Shown here one piece after another: positions 44,992 to 54,771 of a DNA stretch of 64,000 nt; the first letter of the stretch is position 1, and each line of letters opens with the position of its first letter. The notes below the pieces were generated by a model. It made no database searches. It was given only the letters and a program-made list of their open reading frames with translations, and was not told where the DNA came from. Origin of the DNA: Algoriphagus kandeliae (GTDB lineage Bacteria; Bacteroidota; Bacteroidia; Cytophagales; Cyclobacteriaceae); contig NZ_SPSB01000001.1 of the NCBI RefSeq assembly GCF_004571135.1, positions 310,001-374,000 of the forward strand, in the 5' to 3' direction. Position numbers and translations under genes: made by a program.

Positions 44992-45125
44992 TGCATTTTT
45001 TCATATTTGAAAAGTAAAAAATTTGCTATGAAATACAAATTGCTGTATGTTTACGACGTAATTTTACCATAAGTAAGGATTCATCCATAAAACTCTCGAA
45101 CAGAACATAAGTAAGAAAAGGATTG

Positions 45126-48041
45126 ATGAAGGACAGAGGGATTAATAGCACTTTTAAGAAGATCATTTATGAGTCCTCTGAGATGGTCTTTCTTGCTGAC
45201 GATTCCTATCCGTATAATATTTTTTATGCTAATGAATCCTTTGAGGACCAAATCGGTGAAACACTCCAAGATCGAAGTCTTGCCGGACTAGGCCTTGATA
45301 TCAGCAATTATATCTTTAAGGAGGAATTACTTCTAAATCATGATGGCAAGGAGTTTTTGTTTAAGCTTGAATTGCCCGAGGATAATGGGACTAATTATTA
45401 TTTGTTCTACAAAGGAGTCGAGTTAAAAACCCAAGGCCTTCCTTCTAATCGTGAAATTCAGGAATTTTTTAAAAGGGGTTTGGATATCCTTGCTGTTGGA
45501 CAGCATGATTATTTGACGTATTTAAATGATGCGGTCAAGCCTATTTTAGGTTATGATGCAGAGGAATTGATTGATACCAGTCTTTGTTCGTTTGTCCATG
45601 AAGAGGATCTGCAGAAGGTTCGGAAAATTTGGAAAAACAAAGGAGGAAATGACAAAATGGCCTTTTTCCATACTCGAATCAAGCAAAAGGGAGGAGGCTA
45701 TTCTCTATTGGAGTGTTCGGTACAATTTGCAGATTCTCATTTTTATTTGATTTCGAGAGATCAGACAGAGTTTTATTTGGAACGTGACCTTTCCAAAAAG
45801 TTGCTTAGCATTCAGCAGCAAGTTCCTAGTCTTTCTGATTCGGTGAGTTTTAATTTGGATTTATCGAAAGGGAAAATCAATTGGGATAAGGAGGCTTTGG
45901 AAAAATTCAAAGCTGAGTCCAAGAAAGAGCGAAAATTACTTTTCGAAAAGATTTTGCATAAAATCGAAACAGATTCTAACAAACTCAAAGTTGACGGGAA
46001 TCTGAATTGGAAGGGTCAAGATCTAAAATTGGTTGCTGAAAAAACAGAATTGCCGAATGGCAGGGAAGTTTGGATAGGATATTTGGCGGATGATAGTTCA
46101 AGGCAGGAATTACTTTCAGAAAAATCTTTACTAGAAAGTTTTCTTTTCCGCTCCCCTGAGCCTTTGATGGTTTCTTTGGGAAGTAAAAAAATTATCCATT
46201 GCAATGAAGCAGCTAGAAAACTTCTTGGATTGGAAAAGGAAACTACTTTTGAAGACTTGAGCCAATTAGAGGAGCTTTTTGATGAGACAGAGATTTGGAA
46301 TGATTGGCTGCAACAAATAGAAAAAGGAGAGGAAGTTCAGCCTTTAATTGCTCCAATACTCAATCAAAAGGGAAAGCCTTTGACTCTGGAGATTTGTTAC
46401 ACCACTTTTGAAGAAAATTCCAACCATTATTTCCTATTCTCCTTTAAGAATATCTCGGAAAAGCTGTCGCTTGAAAAAACACTTGAAGAGAGTAGTAACT
46501 TTTTGATAAACCTTACTGAGCAAGTTCCTGGAGGGCTCTATCAGCTAGTTTTGGATAAAAATGGCGGAATGAATTTCTCCTTCCTTTCAAAAGGAATTAC
46601 ATCGGTATTAGGAATTTCAGAATCAGAAATCGAAGAATTCACGGATATATCATCCACTATAAGCAAAGTTCATCCTCAGGATTTGCCTCATGTAATCATG
46701 ACTTCGGTAGCTTCTGCTCGAAAACTTGAACCTTGGCAATGTCAATTCCGGGTCAAGGATGAGCATCAACCGGGAGGTTTCCGGTGGATTTTGGGTGCGG
46801 CAAGACCACAGACCTTGGAAAATGGGGATATGGTTTGGTATGGATACCTAACAGATATTAGTAAGCAGAAGGAATTTGAAGCTAAACTTGATGAGGCCCG
46901 ACAAACTGCAGAAAAGGCGAGTCAGATTAAGTCCGATTTCTTGTCTATGATTAGCCATGAACTCAGAACGCCTCTAAATGCTATTTCGGGTTCAGTTTAT
47001 TCTTTGCTCCAAGAAAACCCATCAAACTCTCAGAAAAACACCCTGAATACCATCAGCTTTGCCGTGGACAATTTGATCATTATGATCAATGATTTACTTG
47101 ACTTCCAAAAAATTGAAGCAGGCAAACTTTCCATTGAAAAGGCTCCTTTCAATTTGACGGAGTTGGTACACCAAGTCATGAAAGGGCTTTCTTTCCATGC
47201 CCGAGATAGCAAAAATTCGCTTAATCTTCATCTTGACTCTAATTTGGATCTTGAAGTCAAAGGCGATAAAACCCGGCTTTCTCAGATTTTGAACAATCTG
47301 ATTACCAATGCCCTCAAATTTACCCATGAAGGAAAGGTGGATTTGACAGTCAAACTATTGAAGAAAAACACGTCACAGGTTAAAGTTTATTTCGAGGTAA
47401 AAGATACAGGAATCGGAATTGCACCAGAGCATCAGGATAGGATTTTCAATGATTTCGATCAAATCAAACCTACCTTCAGCACCAAGTATGGAGGAACAGG
47501 TTTAGGACTTTCTATTACCCGAAAGCTTCTCAATTTGATGAATTCATCCATTCAATTGGAGTCAGAAACTGGAAAGGGTAGCCGTTTCTATTTTGAAATT
47601 GATTTTGATTTGGTAGAAAATGAGGGACCAAAGAATGTAATCCTTAATGGGTTTAATCGTGATTTTTCCAGTCTTCATTTATTGATGGCTGAAGACAATG
47701 ATGTCAACGCTTTGGTGCTTGGGAAAATCATTAAGAAATGGGGATATACTTTTGATCGCGTTCCAAATGGTGCCTTAGCTGTCGAAGCCGTACAGACCAA
47801 GAAATACGACTGTGTTTTAATGGATATTCAAATGCCTGTCATGGATGGGTTTGAAGCTACTGTGGAAATCAAAAAGATAATGGACATTCCAGTGATAGCA
47901 TTGACAGCAGCCGCCAAACTTGAAATCATGGAAAAAGTGGAATCCTGTGGATTCGATGGCTTTGTGGCAAAACCAATTGATGCTGCTGAACTTTTGAAGA
48001 GAATCAAAGAAGTGATTTCGGAGAAAAATCACAATTTCTGA
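45126..48041 (+). CDS. Cytoplasmic PAS hybrid histidine kinase with receiver domain
   Basis: Hybrid sensor kinase of 971 residues without transmembrane helices or signal peptide. It has several PAS-type domains in the first 590 residues (clear ones about 110-215, 335-450 and 460-580). These are followed by HisKA (H611 in MISHELRTPLN), HATPase_c (NALKFTHEG, DTGIGI, GGTGLGLS) and a C-terminal receiver domain with phospho-acceptor D900 (LMDIQMP) and the conserved Lys in VAKPID. No DNA-binding domain, so output goes through a phosphorelay or the receiver itself. ATG at 45126 chosen. The last 13 bp overlap the convergent TPR gene. Confidence 0.93.
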   Translation: MKDRGINSTFKKIIYESSEMVFLADDSYPYNIFYANESFEDQIGETLQDRSLAGLGLDISNYIFKEELLLNHDGKEFLFKLELPEDNGTNYYLFYKGVELKTQGLPSNREIQEFFKRGLDILAVGQHDYLTYLNDAVKPILGYDAEELIDTSLCSFVHEEDLQKVRKIWKNKGGNDKMAFFHTRIKQKGGGYSLLECSVQFADSHFYLISRDQTEFYLERDLSKKLLSIQQQVPSLSDSVSFNLDLSKGKINWDKEALEKFKAESKKERKLLFEKILHKIETDSNKLKVDGNLNWKGQDLKLVAEKTELPNGREVWIGYLADDSSRQELLSEKSLLESFLFRSPEPLMVSLGSKKIIHCNEAARKLLGLEKETTFEDLSQLEELFDETEIWNDWLQQIEKGEEVQPLIAPILNQKGKPLTLEICYTTFEENSNHYFLFSFKNISEKLSLEKTLEESSNFLINLTEQVPGGLYQLVLDKNGGMNFSFLSKGITSVLGISESEIEEFTDISSTISKVHPQDLPHVIMTSVASARKLEPWQCQFRVKDEHQPGGFRWILGAARPQTLENGDMVWYGYLTDISKQKEFEAKLDEARQTAEKASQIKSDFLSMISHELRTPLNAISGSVYSLLQENPSNSQKNTLNTISFAVDNLIIMINDLLDFQKIEAGKLSIEKAPFNLTELVHQVMKGLSFHARDSKNSLNLHLDSNLDLEVKGDKTRLSQILNNLITNALKFTHEGKVDLTVKLLKKNTSQVKVYFEVKDTGIGIAPEHQDRIFNDFDQIKPTFSTKYGGTGLGLSITRKLLNLMNSSIQLESETGKGSRFYFEIDFDLVENEGPKNVILNGFNRDFSSLHLLMAEDNDVNALVLGKIIKKWGYTFDRVPNGALAVEAVQTKKYDCVLMDIQMPVMDGFEATVEIKKIMDIPVIALTAAAKLEIMEKVESCGFDGFVAKPIDAAELLKRIKEVISEKNHNF

Positions 48042-48961
48042 GCTTTTTCATAATATTCAGCAACCAAATCCATCTCAGGAAAATCTCTGTAAAGCTCCTG
48101 TAAATATTGAAGAGCCGAGATTTTATCTCCTTTCAAAACGTAATAAATTCCTTTGTTTCGGAGCGCATACGGATTGTTTGCATCCATTTTTAGGCTTCGG
48201 TTGATAAATTCAAGACCATCTTCAATTTGACCGAGGTAAAGCAAGTACAAACCCTTATTATTATAAAAATAGGCTTGGGATGTATTGAGGGATATAGCCT
48301 TTTCTACAGCTTCTAAGGCCAGTTGATAGTTACCTCGATCAAAAGCAATCATTGACTCCAGATTATGCAAGTATGGTTCCATGGGGTTGATTTCTTTTGC
48401 CATGTCCAAAAGAGAATCAGCCTTCGCATAATTTTTCTGATAGTAGAAAATAGTCGCTTGGTTGACTATTAGATCCGAATTTTCAGGATTTAGTTCCAAG
48501 GCTTTTCCGAAGGCAGCTAGTGCCAAATCATAATTTTGAAGCTTCTCCTGAACTAGTCCTCCAAGAAAAAATCCCTTCCATTCATTGGGTTGGTTGTTTT
48601 GAAGCCAATTTGCATCTTCTCGGGCTTTGTAAAACTCTCCATTGTCCAAGTAGGTCAATCCACGTTGGAAATAAGCTTCTGAATAGGTCGGTTGATAGTT
48701 GATGGCAGCTGAAAAATCCAGAATTGCTTCGTCTAATTGGTTCAACTGTAGATGGGCTACAGCTTTGTTAAACCAAGCATCTGAATAAGTGGAATCAAGA
48801 TCTAGTGCTTCCTGATAAAACTCTAAAGCTCCTCTAGGGTCATTTTCATCAAGTTTTTCATTCCCTTTTAATAGGAATCTTCCTTTTTTGTCTTCGACTG
48901 AATCGCAGGATATAATAGAAATCGCTAGAAGAAATAGGAGACTAATCCTGATCTTTTTCAT
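48029..48961 (-). CDS. TPR-repeat lipoprotein
   Basis: 310 residues. Starting at the ATG at 48961 gives a good lipoprotein signal ending in IISC (C19); a longer frame starting at 49042 would bury this signal and is unlikely. The mature protein is almost entirely tetratricopeptide repeats (about seven, from about 25 to 300), with repeats such as AWFNKAVAHLQLNQLDEAI. It is probably a protein-interaction scaffold on the periplasmic face of the envelope. Overlaps the end of the AI-2E permease gene by 20 bp, so the two are coupled. Confidence 0.85.
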   Translation of the reverse strand: MKKIRISLLFLLAISIISCDSVEDKKGRFLLKGNEKLDENDPRGALEFYQEALDLDSTYSDAWFNKAVAHLQLNQLDEAILDFSAAINYQPTYSEAYFQRGLTYLDNGEFYKAREDANWLQNNQPNEWKGFFLGGLVQEKLQNYDLALAAFGKALELNPENSDLIVNQATIFYYQKNYAKADSLLDMAKEINPMEPYLHNLESMIAFDRGNYQLALEAVEKAISLNTSQAYFYNNKGLYLLYLGQIEDGLEFINRSLKMDANNPYALRNKGIYYVLKGDKISALQYLQELYRDFPEMDLVAEYYEKAQKL

Positions 48962-50042
48962 CTTTTGGTTTAGGTTTTTTTGGTTTCGCTTTTTCTTCAC
49001 CAAGTAGAAAAGCGAAAGGTTTGGTCTCTTCTGTGAGATCAAATATTTCTCTCAAAATCGCTAAAGTTGGAATGATAAGGATCATCCCAGCTACTCCCCA
49101 TATGGTACCTCCAATCAACAATCCCAAGAAGGTGATGAAGGCGTTGAGGTTGACATTACCCCCGACAATTTTTGGAGTCAAAAAGTTTCCTTCAACCAAT
49201 TGAATTAGCTGGTAGGCTACCAAAATAGCAACTGGATAAAAAAGACTATCTTTTGTCAAGAATGAATATACCACGGGGAGAAGTACTCCGAAAAATGGTC
49301 CTACATATGGAATAATATTTAGGATAGCTCCTAAAACCCCAAAAAAGATCGCATGCTTTATTCCTAATGCTGTATAAGCCGTCACATTCAATAGTGCCAA
49401 AATGAGCATTACTTTACCCACCCCGACGATGTAATGTTGAATTACTTTTCGAAGGCTGGTAATCCGCATTTTCACTAAAGTAGGGTCACGATCCCGATAA
49501 ATCATAATCATCATTTTGGTAAGATGATCACGATATAAAACCAGGAAAAACATGAAAACAGGAATCAATACAACACCAGAAAGAGATCCTACCGTTTTCA
49601 AGGCAAAATTGGAAATGCTAGAACTGTGCTCGTCAAGAATTTCCCTGAAATATTCCACATTGGCCTTCTTTCGGATCTCATAGTCCATCCCGAAGGTGCT
49701 TTGGGTCCAATCATCGACTTGATTGGCATAGTTTGAAACTCTGCCGCTTACATCATCAAAATCATTGGTGAATGCTGCAACATTTCCAATAATAAATGAC
49801 AATAGTCCTCCCACTATAAGTATCATCAAAAGCAAGGAAAGAAAACTTGCCAAGGTTCTTGGTATCTTTTTCTGTTCCAGCCAATTGTTAAGCGGAGTGA
49901 AAAGAATCGCGAAAAACCCTCCCATAAATAATGGGATTAGGAGGCTTTTTCCCACGATTAAAAAGAATACCAAGACAATGATGAAAACCAAAACCAGTAA
50001 GGCTTTGAGAAAGGAGGGGAGTGCTTGATACGGCTTTTGCAT
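48942..50042 (-). CDS. AI-2E family membrane permease (second copy)
   Basis: 366 residues, about eight helices, PF01594 type. The conserved NIIPYVGPFFGVLLP motif is near 250, and a periplasmic region lies about 85-155. The hydrophilic C-terminus is Lys/Pro-rich with KPKKPKPKDEKDQD. ATG at 50042 preferred over a TTG two codons earlier. Paralogous to the permease at 34933-36021 but clearly diverged. Overlaps the start of the TPR lipoprotein gene, suggesting joint function. Confidence 0.9.
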   Translation of the reverse strand: MQKPYQALPSFLKALLVLVFIIVLVFFLIVGKSLLIPLFMGGFFAILFTPLNNWLEQKKIPRTLASFLSLLLMILIVGGLLSFIIGNVAAFTNDFDDVSGRVSNYANQVDDWTQSTFGMDYEIRKKANVEYFREILDEHSSSISNFALKTVGSLSGVVLIPVFMFFLVLYRDHLTKMMIMIYRDRDPTLVKMRITSLRKVIQHYIVGVGKVMLILALLNVTAYTALGIKHAIFFGVLGAILNIIPYVGPFFGVLLPVVYSFLTKDSLFYPVAILVAYQLIQLVEGNFLTPKIVGGNVNLNAFITFLGLLIGGTIWGVAGMILIIPTLAILREIFDLTEETKPFAFLLGEEKAKPKKPKPKDEKDQD

Positions 50043-50077
50043 ATCCAATTTTTTTCAGAATATACTGGACTTTTCTA

Positions 50078-52108
50078 TCAAATCAAACCAGCCCTTCGAA
50101 GCAGTGCATCAGGCTTTGGTTCTCTTCCCCTGAATCTTTTGTAAAGCACAGTAGGATGCTCTGTGCCTCCCGCAGACAGGATGTTTTTTTGAAATGATTG
50201 GGCCGTTTCTGGATCGAAAATTCCCCTTTCCAAAAACAATTCAAAAGCATCAGCATCCAATACTTCAGCCCATTTGTAGCTGTAATATCCAGCTGCATAT
50301 CCACCTTGAAATATATGGGAAAAAGAAGTGCTCATCAGGGTATTTGGTACTTTAGGAAGCAGGTCTGTTTTCTCCATAATCTTTCGCTCAAAATCAAAAA
50401 GATTCCCAATGGTAGATGGGTTTCCTTGATGGTAAGCCATATCCAACAACCCAAAGCTAATTTGTCTCACCGTTTGATAACCTTGTTGGAAATTGGCAGC
50501 CTTTTTAATACGCTCGATGAGATCTTGGGGGATTTTTTCTCCAGTTTCATAATGTCTTGCAAAAAGATCCAAGCACTCTTTTTCATAGCACCAGTTTTCA
50601 AAAATTTGAGAAGGTAATTCCACAAAATCCCAATAAACACTTGTTCCAGAAAGACTTTGGTAATGGGTTTTGGCGAGCATTCCATGTAGCGCATGCCCAA
50701 ATTCATGGAATAGGGTAGTCACTTCATTGAAAGTTAATAGACTCGGTTTGGTTTTGGTTGGTTTGGTGAAGTTGCAGACAATAGAAATATGCGGACGGTG
50801 GTCTATTCCATTTGCCTCAAATTGACTTTTATAGCTTGTCATCCAAGCTCCGTTTCTTTTTCCGGCTCTGGGAAAAAAGTCAGCATAAAAAACGGCGATA
50901 TGTTTACCATCTCGGTCTTTTACTTCATATGCCGTTACGTCTGAATGGTAAACAGGGATGTCTTTATTTGGGGTAAAATGTAAGCCATAAAGTTTTCCTG
51001 CAGTCTGAAAAACCCCTTCGATGACATGTTCGAGTTGGAAATAAGGACGAAGCAGTTCATCATCTAATTCATATTTTTCTTTTTTTAGAAGCTCGGAGTA
51101 GTAGGCAAAATCCCACCGTTCGAGTTTCTCGATTCCGTCTAGTTTCTTGGCAAATTCTGCAAGTTCAGCGACTTCTTCCTCAGCTTTTGGCTTAGCTTTC
51201 TCAAGTAAATCTTCCAAAAACTTTAAAACTTCCTCTGGGCTTTTAGCCATCCGTTCTTCCAATACAAATTGTGCATGGGAGGAGTATCCTAGCAACTTTG
51301 CTCTTTCATATCGAAGCTGAAGGATTCGTTTGATGGTATCTTGATTATCCAGTTCATCCCCTTTGCATGATTTGGTATTGTAAGCCAAGAAAAGGGTTTT
51401 TCTCAATTCCCGGTTTTTGAGATAGGTCATTGCGGGAATGTAGGATGGATAGGCTAGAGTAAAAGCCCATTGGCCGGGTTTGCCTTTTTCCTCTGCAGTT
51501 TGTGCTGCGGCTTCTTTGATACTATCCGGAAGACCCTCCACGTCAGCTTCGTTTTCTACAAAATGAACAAAGCGATTTGTTTCGGCTAAGACATTCTCAC
51601 CGAACTTCAAAGATTGCTGAGCTAGTTCTTGGTCGATTTCTCGCAGTTTGGTAGCGTCTTCTTTGGAGAGATTGGCGCCATTTCGAACAAATGCCTTGTA
51701 TGTTTTTTCTAGGAGAGTTTTCTGCTCGGCACTAAGATTCAGTTCATCTTTTTGTTGAAAAATCTGAGCGACTCTGGAAAATAACTCTTGGTCTAGGAGA
51801 ATATCATTTGAATGTGCTGTTAAAAGAGGGGAGATTTCCCGAGCTAGTTTTTGAATTTCATCATTGGTTTCTGCTGAGTTTAGGTTGAAAAAAATGGCTG
51901 AAATCATATTCAGTTTATTTCCAGACCTATCCAAAGCTTCAATAGTATTTTCAAAAGTTGGAAGTGGATTCGCTTTGATTGCTTCAATTTCTTCTTTTGC
52001 TAGGTGTATTGCTTCTTTTACAGCAGGAAGAAAATGTTCAGTTTTTAGCTTGTCAAAAGGTGCTGTTTCAAAAGGATTGGTAAATTTTTCCAATAGGGGG
52101 TTACTCAT
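50078..52108 (-). CDS. M3-family oligopeptidase (Dcp/OpdA type)
   Basis: Zinc metallopeptidase of 676 residues that degrades short peptides. The zinc motif is HEFGHALH with H468, E469 and H472; the third ligand lies in the following helix (VELPSQIFENW). The N-terminal helical region and the absence of a signal peptide point to a cytoplasmic oligopeptidase A or dipeptidyl carboxypeptidase. It is monocistronic or the last gene after its own promoter; the next gene upstream on the strand is separated by a terminator. Confidence 0.94.
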   Translation of the reverse strand: MSNPLLEKFTNPFETAPFDKLKTEHFLPAVKEAIHLAKEEIEAIKANPLPTFENTIEALDRSGNKLNMISAIFFNLNSAETNDEIQKLAREISPLLTAHSNDILLDQELFSRVAQIFQQKDELNLSAEQKTLLEKTYKAFVRNGANLSKEDATKLREIDQELAQQSLKFGENVLAETNRFVHFVENEADVEGLPDSIKEAAAQTAEEKGKPGQWAFTLAYPSYIPAMTYLKNRELRKTLFLAYNTKSCKGDELDNQDTIKRILQLRYERAKLLGYSSHAQFVLEERMAKSPEEVLKFLEDLLEKAKPKAEEEVAELAEFAKKLDGIEKLERWDFAYYSELLKKEKYELDDELLRPYFQLEHVIEGVFQTAGKLYGLHFTPNKDIPVYHSDVTAYEVKDRDGKHIAVFYADFFPRAGKRNGAWMTSYKSQFEANGIDHRPHISIVCNFTKPTKTKPSLLTFNEVTTLFHEFGHALHGMLAKTHYQSLSGTSVYWDFVELPSQIFENWCYEKECLDLFARHYETGEKIPQDLIERIKKAANFQQGYQTVRQISFGLLDMAYHQGNPSTIGNLFDFERKIMEKTDLLPKVPNTLMSTSFSHIFQGGYAAGYYSYKWAEVLDADAFELFLERGIFDPETAQSFQKNILSAGGTEHPTVLYKRFRGREPKPDALLRRAGLI

Positions 52109-52166
52109 ATTTTCTTTGATTTTTAATAAAAATCGATGGGATCAAGTAATGGTTTCAATTAAACTC

Positions 52167-52174
52167 CAAATTTA
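52167..52174 (-). promoter_or_regulatory. -7 element TAAATTTG of the M3 peptidase gene
   Basis: Exact TAnnTTTG match on the minus strand, about 60 nt before the ATG. No clear -33 element. Confidence 0.35.
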
Positions 52175-52244
52175 TCTATCCCATTTGAATTGAAGGGTTT
52201 TTGGAAGAAGAATTCCCAGTTTACTTTTAAAGTCTAAACTCAAT

Positions 52245-52277
52245 AAAAAACCTCCGATTTTGATTTCGGAGGTTTTC
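52245..52277 (-). terminator. Terminator after the metzincin-like protease gene
   Basis: AAAACCTCCGA/TCGGAGGTTTT stem with an 8-nt loop; on the minus strand it is followed by a T-rich tail. Isolates the protease gene from the M3 peptidase gene. Confidence 0.8.
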
Positions 52278-52281
52278 AAAT

Positions 52282-54699
52282 TTAAAATTCTAAATCACAA
52301 CTCATACTTTCCATTCCAATTGGAGCACCGTCCGGAATCTTGAGGCTTTCCGGACTGCTTATTTCATGAGGTTGATCCAAATAGGCTTGGATTTTATCAC
52401 TCAGGTATTTTCTATGGGTGCCCAAAAGACCACTTTGAGAAGGGGATTGTGAGATTTTTTCTAATTGCATTCTTGCAATGGCTCTCACAGAATTGGAGGC
52501 GTTTCCATTCTTAGAAAGATTGATGAGGTATTCAACATATTTTGCTTCTGTCATCATCTTGATTTCCTGCTGTAGGCCAGAAGGGAGGTTGTTTTGAAAC
52601 AACTGATTGCTGATTTGATTCAAGACGCTTTCGAAACTAGGAAGACTGGAATTCTGTAAAGCTTGTAAATGAAGACGATTTGCTCTTCCACTTTCCAAAA
52701 GAAAGGTGAATACTGCATCAACAATATTTTCAGCAGGGGCAATAGGGTCAAATATCGGCCCGGTTCTAGAAACAAAGGTTTCCCGATTTTTTCCATATCC
52801 ATAGGGACGTGGAGGAATCAAAGCCAAAATATGTTGAGGTACCTCCAGTTGTTCTGGTTCAATGGTTTTTAATAGAGCCGAAACTGCTTCATTTTGAAGT
52901 TTAGAATCAATCCAAGAATGATTGGGCTGATTGTCTCCTTTGACTTTGTACAAGTAATCCAAACCACCGACTACCTTGCTCGTGGCTTCTACCTGATAGC
53001 GATGCATAAGGAAAAGAGGAACGAGCACTTCTTCTAATAAAGCTTGAGGAGTTCCATTTGGAATAGCATTTAAGCCAAATGATTGGAGTTTATTTTTTCT
53101 CAATTCCAACATTCGAAGTAATTCCTCAGGAGCTGATTTTCCATTATCCCATAAATGGGAGCGTGGGTGAGCACCACTTGGATCTCGGGAATCAGAATCA
53201 GTGATGAATTCATACCCTGCATCGAAAGTCTCTTCTAAGGTTCTATTCAAGAAAGTTGCTTCATCTTCGCCGGCTTTTGGATACCCATAACCATAAGTAA
53301 TGGCCCATTTATCCCACTCTCCAATTTTGTCATCATATGCAGCGGAAAGATCCAAATTTCCTTGACTGTCTTGAGTGATCAATGGGTAAGGATAATCCAT
53401 AACAGAAGATCGACCTGAAGCAGAGGTAGCATAACTATGTGCCAAACCGATAGTATGACCAATTTCATGAGCCGATAATTGACGCAATCTTGCTAATGCT
53501 AATTCCAGCATTTTTGGATCGGCTGGTTTTCCATCCTCAAATGGCTGTAATAATCCCTGAGCAATCAAGTAATCTTGTCTCACGCGAAGGGAACCTAAAG
53601 AAACCTGTCCTTTGATGATTTCTCCTGTTCTTGGATCTCGAATACTGCTTCCATAGGACCATCCTCGAGTCGATCGGTGTACCCACTGAATGACATTGTA
53701 TCGCACATCCATCAGGTCCATTCCTTCCGGTGCCAACTCTACTCGGAAAGCATTTTTAAAGCCTGCAGCTTCAAAAGCCTGATTCCACCAATTTCCTCCC
53801 TCAATCAAAGCCGAAGCTACCGGTTCTGGAGTACCACGATCCAAGTAGTAGACGATCGGTTCGACAACTTCAGATACTGCTGCATTTGGATCTTTCTTTT
53901 CCAATCGGTGTCTAGAAATGAAGCGCTTCATGATTGGGTCTGAAATAGGAGTGGTGAAATCCATGTAACTGATGGAAAAGAAACCACCCCGAGGATCGAA
54001 TTCCCGCGGAGTATAATTATCGTCTGGCAACTGAATAAATGAATGCCGCTGTCTAACAGTCACTGCATCAGGACTAGGTGTCACAGACCGAATTAGTCCT
54101 CCCGTTGCATTACCAGTCAAAGTAATTGTGGCTTCGACTTCGGTATTTTGAGGGAAGTTTTTGGTCATTTCATAGTAAAGGCCAGAACGAGAAGCATCCA
54201 CTCGATAAGAGCCCTGACGGCGTTGGCTAAGGCGATCAGATACGCCATGAGCATCCTGCATATAAAAATTAGTGGCATCTACGATAAATCCATCTCCGCT
54301 CTTTTGCGTAATCTCAAATCCCCATAGTATGGATTCTGCAAATGCATCTTGGACGGATTTTACCTCATAAGGATTGGATGAGTAGGCTCGGAAATCATAG
54401 TTTTTGTGAACCAAGAAAAGCTTGTTTCCGGATCTTCTAAATTCCACTATTCGGGTATTTCCTAATTGACCTCGGTCCAAGCCGATGTCATTGGAACCAA
54501 CCCCTGCAGTCAAGGAATTGACATAGAGAAATTCTTTTTCCAAATCCTCAATTTGCAGATAGATTTTCCCCTTTTCTCTATCTAGATAAAAATCAACGAA
54601 GCCTTCATTTTGCTCAAGTTTGCTTAAATCTAGATTTTGGGAGAAAACAGGAGTAATCATCCCAAGGAGGATAATTGCTGTTGTAAGTAATTTATTCAT
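52282..54699 (-). CDS. Exported zinc metalloprotease (DUF5117/DUF4953 family)
   Basis: Secreted metzincin-like enzyme of 805 residues. Signal peptide (about 1-20, cleaved before QNLDLS) from the ATG at 54699; a 19-residue upstream extension would lack one. The N-terminal DUF5117-type beta-rich region (about 20-300) precedes the catalytic domain. The zinc motif HEIGHTIGLAH has ligands H411, H415 and H421 with E412 as base, followed by a Met-turn-like SSVMDYPYP. The C-terminus is helical. Bacteroidota-specific family whose substrates are not known to me. 72 nt downstream of the HhH/barrel gene, on the same strand. Confidence 0.88.
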   Translation of the reverse strand: MNKLLTTAIILLGMITPVFSQNLDLSKLEQNEGFVDFYLDREKGKIYLQIEDLEKEFLYVNSLTAGVGSNDIGLDRGQLGNTRIVEFRRSGNKLFLVHKNYDFRAYSSNPYEVKSVQDAFAESILWGFEITQKSGDGFIVDATNFYMQDAHGVSDRLSQRRQGSYRVDASRSGLYYEMTKNFPQNTEVEATITLTGNATGGLIRSVTPSPDAVTVRQRHSFIQLPDDNYTPREFDPRGGFFSISYMDFTTPISDPIMKRFISRHRLEKKDPNAAVSEVVEPIVYYLDRGTPEPVASALIEGGNWWNQAFEAAGFKNAFRVELAPEGMDLMDVRYNVIQWVHRSTRGWSYGSSIRDPRTGEIIKGQVSLGSLRVRQDYLIAQGLLQPFEDGKPADPKMLELALARLRQLSAHEIGHTIGLAHSYATSASGRSSVMDYPYPLITQDSQGNLDLSAAYDDKIGEWDKWAITYGYGYPKAGEDEATFLNRTLEETFDAGYEFITDSDSRDPSGAHPRSHLWDNGKSAPEELLRMLELRKNKLQSFGLNAIPNGTPQALLEEVLVPLFLMHRYQVEATSKVVGGLDYLYKVKGDNQPNHSWIDSKLQNEAVSALLKTIEPEQLEVPQHILALIPPRPYGYGKNRETFVSRTGPIFDPIAPAENIVDAVFTFLLESGRANRLHLQALQNSSLPSFESVLNQISNQLFQNNLPSGLQQEIKMMTEAKYVEYLINLSKNGNASNSVRAIARMQLEKISQSPSQSGLLGTHRKYLSDKIQAYLDQPHEISSPESLKIPDGAPIGMESMSCDLEF

Positions 54700-54771
54700 A
54701 AGATTTGGTGGTAATAACGAGAGGTTCAAATTATAAAAATGGTGGCTTCTATACACACCATTGATGGAAAT

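Noticed and set aside
50198..50617. 139-residue open frame opposite the M3 peptidase zinc region
   Set aside because: Antisense to a conserved enzyme and lacking coding features.
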